From: Candidatus Aphodoplasma excrementigallinarum
Lineage (GTDB): Bacteria; Bacillota; Clostridia; UBA1381; UMGS1253
Reading direction: 5' to 3'
Length of the DNA: 6,441 bases
Assembly (NCBI GenBank): GCA_018713805.1
Contig: DVOF01000147.1
Location: forward strand, 1 to 6,441
Every line of letters starts with the position of its first letter. Positions within the stretch are counted from its first letter, which is position 1. Positions 1 through 5,290 of this stretch are shown here, piece after piece. The notes under the pieces are model-generated. The model saw nothing but the letters and a program-made list of their open reading frames with translations. It made no database searches and was not told the DNA's origin. The position numbers and the translations under genes were made by a program.

Positions 1-774
1 GACCGGCTCCCCGTCTGCCTCAATCCAGACGCAGCATCCCGACGGATTATAGACTGCCTTATTGTCTACCCGGAACTTCAGGGCGCGGACAGCACGGATA
101 TAATCCGCAACCTCGATGTTTGTCGCATACCAGACGTCCTCTTTCCCGCTGACGCGCTTTAAAAACTCTTCCATCATATCCCAGTTTTGATCATTGTCAA
201 ATTCATAGCTGTGCCCCCATACGTAAAACAGGGGCATATTCTGCCACCGCGGCTCTTCGAACAACCCGACGCAGTCCATCGCCTGCTTATGATGGCAGGT
301 CGGATGCCAGCACAAAAGGTTTTCCGGCAGCACCAGCGTATGGTGCGCCGCCGTCGTCCTGCTGTACTCAATCCCCAAAAGCGGCAGCGCCGCCAGTACG
401 GTATCATTATATGTGCCGAACGGATAAGACATGCCGCGGACGATATTGCCGGTAAGCGACTCCAGCTTTTCCCGGTCGCAGATGATCTGTTCCCGGAGCG
501 TGCCGGCCGTGACGTAGCGCAGGTCCGGATGCGTCGAGGTGTGGGACGATACCTCATGGCCCGCATACAGCGCCTTAACATCCGCTTCCTTCACCTTACC
601 GGGATTTGGCCTTTCGTCACACGAAAGCGTTTCCGAATTCAAATGGAATGTGCCCCTTACGCCATAGCGGTTCATCATCTCGACCAGCCTGTAATCGGCA
701 AACGGCCCGTCGTCATAGCTCAGCGTAAGCGCGCGCTTCTTGCCTTCCGGATACCGGTTTAAAGAAATATTCAT
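1..774 (-). CDS. Polysaccharide deacetylase (NodB/CE4-like) family protein, C-terminus cut by window edge
   Basis: 258 codons are visible from an ATG at 774 with a strong SD (AAGGAGGAG, 781-789). The frame stays open to position 1, so the C-terminus lies outside the window. The NodB fold is recognisable: LTLSYDDGP (residues 16-24) carries the Asp pair, with D22 as the likely metal ligand. SSHTSTHPDL (76-85) supplies the H78/H82 metal-binding histidines. SYPFG (116-120) is the motif-3 loop, and WGHSYEF (186-192) carries the late motif histidine. Enzymes of this family remove acetyl groups from N-acetyl sugars, such as peptidoglycan GlcNAc/MurNAc or exopolysaccharide, using a divalent metal. 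No signal peptide or N-terminal membrane segment is seen, which is unusual for a cell-wall deacetylase and leaves both location and substrate open. It follows spo0A on the same strand but sits behind a terminator with its own promoter, so it is probably transcribed separately. The family call is secure and the substrate is unknown. Confidence 0.9.
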   Translation of the reverse strand, partial: MNISLNRYPEGKKRALTLSYDDGPFADYRLVEMMNRYGVRGTFHLNSETLSCDERPNPGKVKEADVKALYAGHEVSSHTSTHPDLRYVTAGTLREQIICDREKLESLTGNIVRGMSYPFGTYNDTVLAALPLLGIEYSRTTAAHHTLVLPENLLCWHPTCHHKQAMDCVGLFEEPRWQNMPLFYVWGHSYEFDNDQNWDMMEEFLKRVSGKEDVWYATNIEVADYIRAVRALKFRVDNKAVYNPSGCCVWIEADGEPV

Positions 775-797
775 GTTGATCTCCTCCTTCTTGCTGT

Positions 798-826
798 ATT
801 GTATCACTATATATAGACAGAAGCAA
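798..826 (-). promoter_or_regulatory. Sigma-A-like promoter of the deacetylase gene
   Basis: On the minus strand TTGCTT (826-821) and TACAAT (803-798) are separated by exactly 17 bp, close to the vegetative consensus. The predicted start near 791 leaves a very short leader just before the SD. It lies between the spo0A terminator and the deacetylase ATG. This is motif evidence only. Confidence 0.6.
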
Positions 827-857
827 GAACCCTGCAATAAAAATATACGATTTGTAC

Positions 858-892
858 AAAAAAATATGGGGTTCCAGTATGGAATCCCATAT
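858..892 (-). terminator. Rho-independent terminator of spo0A
   Basis: Read on the minus strand, ATATGGG-A-TTCC, loop ATACT, GGAA-C-CCCATAT forms a 12-position stem with one A/C mismatch, followed at once by a run of seven T (864-858). It begins 18 bp after the spo0A stop. On the plus strand the mismatch would be a G-U wobble, but no T tract follows there, so termination is expected for the spo0A transcript. Confidence 0.8.
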
Positions 893-910
893 AGATGGTT
901 CGTATTTCGG

Positions 911-1726
911 TTACCGCATGCGAAGACGCACATTGTCCGCAATCATGGCAATAAATTCGCTGTTCGTCGGCTTTCCCTTGTCAGAGTTGATCGTATAGCC
1001 GAACAGCTTTTCCATCGTTTCCGTCCTGCCGCGGTTCCATGCAACCTCGATCGAATGGCGGATTGCGCGTTCCACGCGGCTGGGCGTTGTTTTGAACTTC
1101 TTTGCCAGGTCGGGGTAAAGCTGCTTTGTAATATGGTTAATGACCTCCATATTGTCAATCGCCATCAGGATTGCGCTGCGGATGAACTGATAGCCTTTGA
1201 TGTGGGCCGGCACGCCGACCTCATGGATAATGTTTGTCACGACCATCTCGAGGTCTTCCCGGTCGTAGCGCTTCTTTGGCTCGTCGCCGAATATGTTCTT
1301 TTCCTGCTTTGGTGCAACTGCCGCCTTTTCTGCCGGAAGGGCCGGCGCGCTTCCGCCAAACTCACGGATCCGCTCCGTCAGGGAGTCAAGCTCAAACGGC
1401 TTGAGCATAAAATACTGTGCGCCAAGATCAGCCGCCTTCTGCGTTGCACGCTCCTGCCCCACGCCGGACAGCATCATGCAGACCGGCTCTTTTTCAAGGT
1501 TCGTGTTTTTGATTTTCTTCAATACACCAAGCCCGTCGATATATGGCATGATCATATCGAGCAGAACTACGTCGGGTTTTGTCTCTTTTATCAGCTCAAA
1601 GGCCTCCCGCCCGTCGTGCGCGACCCCCGTGACCGTGATCCCCTCCTGGTTATCCAGATAATCCTTCACGGATTTTACAAATTCCTCACAATCATCTGCC
1701 AATAAAACCGAAATACTGTTCTCCAT
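911..1726 (-). CDS. spo0A: Sporulation master regulator Spo0A
   Basis: 271-residue response regulator, the usual length for Spo0A. The receiver domain (about 4-122) shows the acidic pair D11/D12 in LLADD, phospho-acceptor D57 in VVLLDMIMP, switch residue S87 in MMLSG and K109 in FMLKPF. A variable Ala/Pro/Lys-rich linker (about 124-152) leads to the Spo0A C-terminal DNA-binding domain (about 155-268). That domain contains HEVGVPAHIKGYQFIR and the recognition-helix segment TPSRVERAIRHSIEVAW (214-230). Once phosphorylated, Spo0A dimerises and binds 0A boxes to switch cells from growth to sporulation and other stationary-phase programmes. The ATG has an AGGAG SD nine bases upstream. It has its own promoter and terminator, so it is probably monocistronic. 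In many Bacillota spoIVB lies directly upstream; here that side holds the divergent DUF2508-bofA unit. Identification is very secure. Confidence 0.98.
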   Translation of the reverse strand: MENSISVLLADDCEEFVKSVKDYLDNQEGITVTGVAHDGREAFELIKETKPDVVLLDMIMPYIDGLGVLKKIKNTNLEKEPVCMMLSGVGQERATQKAADLGAQYFMLKPFELDSLTERIREFGGSAPALPAEKAAVAPKQEKNIFGDEPKKRYDREDLEMVVTNIIHEVGVPAHIKGYQFIRSAILMAIDNMEVINHITKQLYPDLAKKFKTTPSRVERAIRHSIEVAWNRGRTETMEKLFGYTINSDKGKPTNSEFIAMIADNVRLRMR

Positions 1727-1764
1727 TTTCCCTGTCTCCTAACTGTTATTTTTTTCCTGCCAGT

Positions 1765-1793
1765 ATAATATCACACGTTACTCTAAAATGCAA
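1765..1793 (-). promoter_or_regulatory. Sigma-A-like promoter of spo0A
   Basis: On the minus strand TTGCAT (1793-1788) and TATTAT (1770-1765) are 17 bp apart. The expected start near 1757 gives a leader of about 30 nt with the SD at 1740-1736. I saw no convincing sigma-H pair in this orientation, although other spo0A genes carry a sigma-H promoter. The call rests on motif and position alone. Confidence 0.6.
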
Positions 1794-1814
1794 TAGTTTT
1801 TTGGTAAAAATTAC

Positions 1815-1838
1815 AAAATTTTCCCAAAGTGGGATTTT
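1815..1838. promoter_or_regulatory. Interrupted inverted repeat upstream of the spo0A promoter (possible operator)
   Basis: AAAAT (1815-1819) and CCCA (1823-1826) are mirrored by TGGG (1830-1833) and ATTTT (1834-1838), with a 3-nt centre (AAG) and three extra T in the left arm. It ends about 20 bp upstream of the spo0A -35 box. Just beyond it, TTTGTC (1845-1850) matches the first six bases of the 0A-box consensus TTTGTCGAA, but the last three bases differ. A regulatory role is only a possibility. Confidence 0.25.
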
Positions 1839-1879
1839 GCACAATTTGTCACTCAAAAAACTGGTACTTTTTTCTTAAT

Positions 1880-1909
1880 ACAGGAATATTTATCCATCCG
1901 TTAGACTAT
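1880..1909 (+). promoter_or_regulatory. Candidate sigma-H-type promoter of the DUF2508-bofA unit
   Basis: ACAGGAATA (1880-1888) fits the sigma-H -35 consensus RNAGGAWWW completely. Twelve bases later TTAGACTAT (1901-1909) fits the -10 consensus RNNGAATWW at most fixed positions, with the first R and one A as mismatches. The overlapping GAATATT (1884-1890) also fits a sigma-E -35 element (KMATATT), but the downstream TATACT is too far for a good sigma-E pair. No well-spaced sigma-A promoter was found here. This is a prediction from motif matching only. Confidence 0.35.
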
Positions 1910-1911
1910 AC

Positions 1912-1924
1912 TTATACCGTATAA
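1912..1924. repeat. Perfect 13-bp palindrome at the expected bofA-unit transcription start
   Basis: TTATAC-C-GTATAA has perfect 6-bp arms around a single base, and lies just downstream of the candidate promoter and 35 bp before the DUF2508 ATG. It could be an operator for a dimeric repressor or simply a chance AT-rich palindrome. Confidence 0.3.
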
Positions 1925-1959
1925 ACGCTCTACAAAAGAATCAAACAGGGGGACAATCT

Positions 1960-2262
1960 ATGTTTTTCTTTCAGGGAACCACGCATCCAAACGCATCCAG
2001 ACCAGCTCAGCGCCAGAGGCAGAGGCAGAGCCAGGAACACGCCGAGCTTCTGCAAAGCATTGCGCGCGCAAAGCTGGAGCTTGAAGTCGCAACACAAAAC
2101 TTTTCCTATGTGACGGATCCGCTACTGGTGGACGTATATACTTACCAGATCAAAGCGGCGCAGGCAAAGTACCGCTATCTGCTGCAAAAGGCCCGCACGC
2201 TGAACATCACACAGGAGGACTATACAAAAGAGCCTTATCCAAGGCGTACCGCACAGCTATAG
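1960..2262 (+). CDS. DUF2508 (YaaL-type) family protein
   Basis: 100-residue protein with ATG start and a G-rich SD (AGGGGGA, 1947-1953). The first ~30 residues are polar and Gln/Arg-rich (RQRQRQSQE) and look unstructured. Residues ~28-83 are a predicted helical hairpin matching the DUF2508 pattern: LLQSIARAKLELEVATQNF, then VTDPLLVDVYTYQIKAA, then AKYRYLLQKAR. The family has no established biochemical function. In Bacillota its members (YaaL in Bacillus) are typically encoded next to bofA, often with recR upstream, and that pairing with bofA is kept here. No signal peptide or membrane segment is seen, so it is probably cytosolic. It ends 25 bp before the bofA start and is very likely co-transcribed with it. 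The family call is good; a role in sporulation is only inferred from its neighbour. Confidence 0.85.
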   Translation: MFFFQGTTHPNASRPAQRQRQRQSQEHAELLQSIARAKLELEVATQNFSYVTDPLLVDVYTYQIKAAQAKYRYLLQKARTLNITQEDYTKEPYPRRTAQL

Positions 2263-2287
2263 CAATCAATAACTGGGGGGTATTTTT

Positions 2288-2557
2288 GTGACATGGAATT
2301 TTACAACCATTGCACTGCTGGTCGTAGGGTTTGCCGTGCTGTATCTGCTTGTGTGGATTTTCATCAAGCCGGTCAAATTCCTGCTCAAAATCGCGGCTAA
2401 CAGCGCCGTCGGCTCGCTCTTTCTGATCCTGTTCAACTACGCGGGCAGCCTGTTCGGCCTCAGTATCGGCGTAAACCTGTACTCCGCACTTGTATGCGGG
2501 CTGCTGGGCGTGCCGGGCTTTCTGCTTCTCCTGTGCAGCAAGTGGCTGATCGTGTGA
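2288..2557 (+). CDS. bofA: Pro-sigma-K processing inhibitor BofA family protein
   Basis: 89-residue hydrophobic protein starting at GTG, the only usable start behind the GGGGGG SD at 2275-2280. The first helix spans about residues 8-26, followed by a basic KPVKFLLK stretch. The diagnostic BofA-family C-terminal pattern comes next: NSAVGSLFLILFNYAG, then GVNLYSALVCGLLGVPGFLL (about 60-80), then a last hydrophobic helix. Length agrees with BofA (about 85-90). In Bacillus BofA sits in the mother-cell membrane around the forespore with SpoIVFA and holds the intramembrane protease SpoIVFB inactive until SpoIVB signals, delaying sigma-K activation. Some Clostridia keep bofA without the complete SpoIVF checkpoint, so its role here may differ. 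It follows the DUF2508 gene in one transcription unit. No convincing terminator is seen in the 50 bp after its stop. Confidence 0.9.
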   Translation: MTWNFTTIALLVVGFAVLYLLVWIFIKPVKFLLKIAANSAVGSLFLILFNYAGSLFGLSIGVNLYSALVCGLLGVPGFLLLLCSKWLIV

Positions 2558-2608
2558 TTTGATATTTTAATAAATTGTAAATTTTCTATTTATAAACAGC
2601 GCTTCCTA

Positions 2609-2636
2609 TTGTTTTTTTCCCAATATGGTATATACT
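2609..2636 (+). promoter_or_regulatory. Sigma-A-like promoter of the zinc-ribbon/TM2 gene
   Basis: TTGTTT (2609-2614) and TATACT (2631-2636) are 16 bp apart. The predicted start near 2643 gives a leader of about 60 nt containing the hairpin at 2653-2677. The heptamer TATATAC occurs at 2629-2635, 2640-2646 and again directly before the ATG (2696-2702). Confidence 0.5.
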
Positions 2637-2652
2637 GAATATATACAGAAGC

Positions 2653-2677
2653 GGACAGCCGCATAAGATGGCTGTCC
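2653..2677 (+). promoter_or_regulatory. Leader hairpin before the zinc-ribbon/TM2 gene
   Basis: GGACAGCC and GGCTGTCC form a perfect 8-bp GC-rich stem with a 9-nt loop (GCATAAGAT), ending 13 bases before the GGAGG SD (2691-2695). No U-run follows, so it is not a classical terminator. It may be a structured leader that protects mRNA or modulates translation, or the remnant of an attenuator. Confidence 0.45.
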
Positions 2678-2702
2678 CGGTATTGTTTGTGGAGGTATAT
2701 AC

Positions 2703-3044
2703 ATGTATTGTAAATCATGCGGCGCCGAGATCCCGGACGACTCTATCCGGTGCAGCCAATGTGGGAATGACCCGCACGATGCGTCCAAACAGGAGGTTCG
2801 GCACGTTAAACCCGAATATGAATTCGTCCACGCCAAGTCCCGTCTGCTTGCGGGGCTATTGCAGATATTTTTATGTTTCTTAGGCGCGGGAAGGTTCTAC
2901 CTCGGCTATGTGACGACTGCCGTTTTGCAGATTTTTGTCACCTTTATCACCGGAGGTTTCGGCGCAATCTGGCCGATCATTGACGGCGTGCTGATCCTGA
3001 CTGGCAGCGTGCAGACCGACGCAAGCGGTCGGCCATTGGAATAA
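2703..3044 (+). CDS. Zinc-ribbon / TM2-domain membrane protein
   Basis: 113 residues, ATG with GGAGGT SD six bases upstream. The N-terminus is a zinc ribbon with two CxxC knuckles: C3/C6 in YCKSCGAEI and C17/C20 in RCSQCGND. A polar linker (about 22-43) leads to a TM2 domain (about 45-102): a first helix around LLAGLLQIFLCFLGAGRFYL, the FYLG signature, a second helix around AVLQIFVTFITGGFG, and the conserved IWPIIDGVLIL end. Zinc-ribbon plus TM2 proteins are common in Bacillota and appear to sit in the cytoplasmic membrane. Their function is unknown and none is assigned here. The gene has its own promoter and leader hairpin, and its stop codon is followed immediately by a bidirectional terminator, so it is probably transcribed alone. 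Confidence 0.88.
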   Translation: MYCKSCGAEIPDDSIRCSQCGNDPHDASKQEVRHVKPEYEFVHAKSRLLAGLLQIFLCFLGAGRFYLGYVTTAVLQIFVTFITGGFGAIWPIIDGVLILTGSVQTDASGRPLE

Positions 3045-3086
3045 GAATAAAAAAAGAAAGGCTGTAACAGCCTTTCTTTTTTATTC
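3045..3086. terminator. Bidirectional rho-independent terminator between the TM2 gene and prfA
   Basis: GAAT + seven A + GAAAGGCTG (3045-3064), loop TAA (3065-3067), then CAGCCTTTC + six T + ATTC (3068-3086) form a nearly perfect stem of about 19 bp with one bulged A. An A tract lies on one side and a T tract on the other, so it can end transcription from both convergent genes. It starts at the base after the TM2 gene stop and includes the prfA stop codon (3081-3083). Confidence 0.93.
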
Positions 3087-4160
3087 GCCGCTTTGCGCGC
3101 TCGCTTTCAGCTTCTCACTCTGGTCCGCTGTAATGAGAGCGTCAATGATTTCGTCCAAATCGCCGTTTAGCACCGCTTCCAGCTTGTGGAGCGTAAGTCC
3201 GATCCGGTGATCCGTCACACGCCCCTGCGGGAAGTTATACGTGCGGATACGCTCGCTCCGGTCGCCCGTGCCGACCTGGCTCTTGCGGTTCTGCGCAATT
3301 TCCGCATTCTGTTGCGAGCTGATCAGGTCATACAGGCGCGAACGCAGAATCTTCATCGCCTTATCCTTGTTTTTGTGCTGGGACTTCTCGTCCTGGCACG
3401 AAACGACAAGCCCGGTCGGAATATGGGTAATCCGCACGGCGGAGTCCGTCGTGTTGACGCACTGCCCACCCGGCCCGCCGGCGCGGAACACGTCGATCCG
3501 CAGGTCGTTGGCGTTGATTTCTACCTCCACTTCCTCCACTTCCGGCAAAACCGCGACTGTGACCGTCGAGGTATGGATGCGCCCGCCCGACTCGGTCGCC
3601 GGGACGCGCTGGACGCGGTGTACGCCGCTCTCAAACTTGAGCCGGCTGTATGCACCCTGCCCCGCAATGTTGAACGAAACCTCCTTATACCCGCCGATAT
3701 CGGTTTCGTTCGAGTTCATGATATCAACCTTCCAGTTCTTCGCTTCCGCGTACATGCTGTACATTCGGAGCAAGTCCGCCGCAAACAACGCGGCCTCGTC
3801 GCCGCCCGCGCCGCCGCGGATCTCGATAATAACGTTTTTATCGTCGTTCGGGTCTTTGGGCAGGAGCAGGATTTTCAACTCCTCCTCGCAGCGCGCAATG
3901 TCAGACTGCGCCTGCTCCATCTCGCCGCGCAGCATCTCTTCAAACTCTTTGTCCACGCCCTCGCCAAGCATTTCCTGCGCTTCTTCTATCGTCTGTTTTG
4001 CTTTTTTATATTCCCGGTACTTCTCCACGATCGGCGTAATATCGGAGTGTTCTTTACAATAGCCGCGCCAAGCCTCGTTGTCGGCAATCACGTCCGGGTC
4101 GCTGATCTTTTTGCTCAGTTCCTCATACCGTTCTTCTATGAAGGCCAGCTTGTCAAACAT
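3081..4160 (-). CDS. prfA: Peptide chain release factor 1 (RF1)
   Basis: 359 residues, the usual RF1 length, when read from the ATG at 4160 (MFDKLAFIEERY), which matches the family N-terminus and has an AGGAAGG SD five bases upstream. An in-frame ATG at 4196 would add 12 residues, but it has only a weak purine-rich upstream sequence. RF1 recognises UAA and UAG at the ribosomal A site and triggers peptidyl-tRNA hydrolysis. The order is a coiled N-terminal domain (about 1-100), the PCRF core with IEIRGGAGGDEAALFA, and the decoding tripeptide PAT in HRVQRVPATESGGRIH, which marks RF1 rather than RF2 (SPF). The catalytic GGQ follows in GGPGGQCVNTTDSAVRITH, then DEKSQHKNK. It is the last gene of the femX-alr-prfA unit and ends in a terminator. 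prmC, the RF methyltransferase gene that often follows prfA, is not downstream here. Confidence 0.97.
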   Translation of the reverse strand: MFDKLAFIEERYEELSKKISDPDVIADNEAWRGYCKEHSDITPIVEKYREYKKAKQTIEEAQEMLGEGVDKEFEEMLRGEMEQAQSDIARCEEELKILLLPKDPNDDKNVIIEIRGGAGGDEAALFAADLLRMYSMYAEAKNWKVDIMNSNETDIGGYKEVSFNIAGQGAYSRLKFESGVHRVQRVPATESGGRIHTSTVTVAVLPEVEEVEVEINANDLRIDVFRAGGPGGQCVNTTDSAVRITHIPTGLVVSCQDEKSQHKNKDKAMKILRSRLYDLISSQQNAEIAQNRKSQVGTGDRSERIRTYNFPQGRVTDHRIGLTLHKLEAVLNGDLDEIIDALITADQSEKLKASAQSGE

Positions 4161-4192
4161 GGCATCCTTCCTCTCTGCCCCATTGGGCAAAC

Positions 4193-5290
4193 TCATATAT
4201 ATTCTCTCTCTATTGCGCTGTCAATCAAAATGGGGTTACACTCGAGCCGCACCGGGTCGCCCACCTCGGCCTCGACGTCCGTAATATCGGCAATTACATT
4301 GAACATGCTAACCCGCCCGAGCAGGCGGCACCGCTTCCCGTTCACGGTCACATAAATCGCGTTGTCGCGCACAAACGCCATAACATCGGCATAAATGTAG
4401 CGTAAAATATCCAGAAACCGGAAAGCGTCGTTGCTCTTTTGTACGCCAAACCCGTCCTTATACCCCACCGGGATGACGGCAATTGTCGTTTCCCGCTTCG
4501 TCCGGTACGTGTTGGCATAACCGATATTGTGCCCCTTCGGAAGCGTCTTTTTCTCACAGATACAGCTTTCCAGATAGGCAATTTTCTCAAGCCCAAGCGT
4601 ATTGCGGACAGGCAGCCGGCCCAAAAACGCCGACCCGACCCGCACGGCGTTCAGATACATATCTGGGAAGCGTAAAAACGCGCACGAATTGCAAATATGC
4701 TTTATCTTAAACACATACCCCGCCTGCTCCAGCTCCGCCGCAGCGCGTTGAAACAGCGCAAACTGCGCCCGGGAGTGCTCCTCCTTGCCGAATGCGTCGG
4801 ACAGGTGGGTGAATACGCCCTCAACGTCCACGTTTTTCATCTGCGCCAGCACCTGCTCTACCGCCGCCATGTCATGGGGCAAAAAGCCGAACCGGCCAAA
4901 GCCCGTGTCCAGGCAAACATGCGCGCGCACGCGCCTGTTTTGCTGCGACGCGGCAAGGTCAAGCACCAGTGCCGACTCCTCGCTCCCCACTGCGCAGATG
5001 ATTCCGAGGCGCACGGCCTCCTCCGCCTCCCGCAAGTCGCACATCGGGGAAAGCAAGATAATTTCCGCGTCGATACCGCCGTCGCGCAGCTGCTTCGCCT
5101 CGCAAAATTCACTCACAGCAAGCAGCTTCACGCCGTTTTGCAGCAGCAGGCGCGCAAACTCGCAAATGCCCAGCCCATAGCCGTTGCCCTTCAGCATGGC
5201 AATGACCTGTGCGCCGCCCTTTTGCGCATGCGATACGATTTTTTGTATATTCTCAGTCAGCGGCTTTTTCTGTATGATCAGCTTTTTCAT
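4193..5290 (-). CDS. alr: Alanine racemase-family PLP enzyme (alanine or serine racemase)
   Basis: 365 residues from the ATG at 5290; the same frame is open further upstream, but that stretch lies inside the femX-like gene and shows no homology. Alr-type fold: the PLP lysine is K34 in AMLKGNGYGLG, then CLDTGFGRFGF (126-136), THLSDA (161-166), CNSCAFLRFP (200-209), and VRVG with R217, the residue that contacts the PLP ring. NIGYANTY (255-262) carries the presumed catalytic Tyr Y258, followed by VGYKDGF and GRVSM. The family interconverts L- and D-amino acids in the cytosol, supplying D-Ala for peptidoglycan. The C-terminus (ECNPILIDSAIEREYI) lacks the usual Tyr-Glu and RVPR-type ending, and GRVSMFN replaces the common MDQ, so substrate could be alanine, serine or another residue. 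The start overlaps the femX-like gene by 38 bp, which suggests translational coupling. The symbol denotes family, not proven specificity. Confidence 0.88.
   Translation of the reverse strand: MKKLIIQKKPLTENIQKIVSHAQKGGAQVIAMLKGNGYGLGICEFARLLLQNGVKLLAVSEFCEAKQLRDGGIDAEIILLSPMCDLREAEEAVRLGIICAVGSEESALVLDLAASQQNRRVRAHVCLDTGFGRFGFLPHDMAAVEQVLAQMKNVDVEGVFTHLSDAFGKEEHSRAQFALFQRAAAELEQAGYVFKIKHICNSCAFLRFPDMYLNAVRVGSAFLGRLPVRNTLGLEKIAYLESCICEKKTLPKGHNIGYANTYRTKRETTIAVIPVGYKDGFGVQKSNDAFRFLDILRYIYADVMAFVRDNAIYVTVNGKRCRLLGRVSMFNVIADITDVEAEVGDPVRLECNPILIDSAIEREYI

Noticed and set aside
740..1705. Plus-strand frame (321 codons) opposite spo0A
   Set aside because: It runs across the spo0A terminator and deacetylase promoter and lies opposite a complete Spo0A; no SD or domain supports it.
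1884..1914. Sigma-E promoter for the bofA unit (GAATATT plus TATACTTA)
   Set aside because: The -35 match is good, but the spacing of 16 bp and the weak -10 match make it inferior to the overlapping sigma-H reading.
2653..2677. Hairpin considered as a terminator of bofA
   Set aside because: There is no T run on either side that would make it an intrinsic terminator, and it lies downstream of the next gene's predicted promoter.
2606..2836. Minus-strand frame of 76 codons over the TM2 gene start
   Set aside because: It overlaps the promoter, leader hairpin and zinc-ribbon codons of a well-supported gene and shows no motif.
3186..4355. Long plus-strand reading frame (389 codons) opposite prfA and the racemase gene
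   Set aside because: It is antisense to two securely identified genes, has no recognisable domain, and its His/Arg/Leu/Val-rich composition is what the complement of such genes gives.
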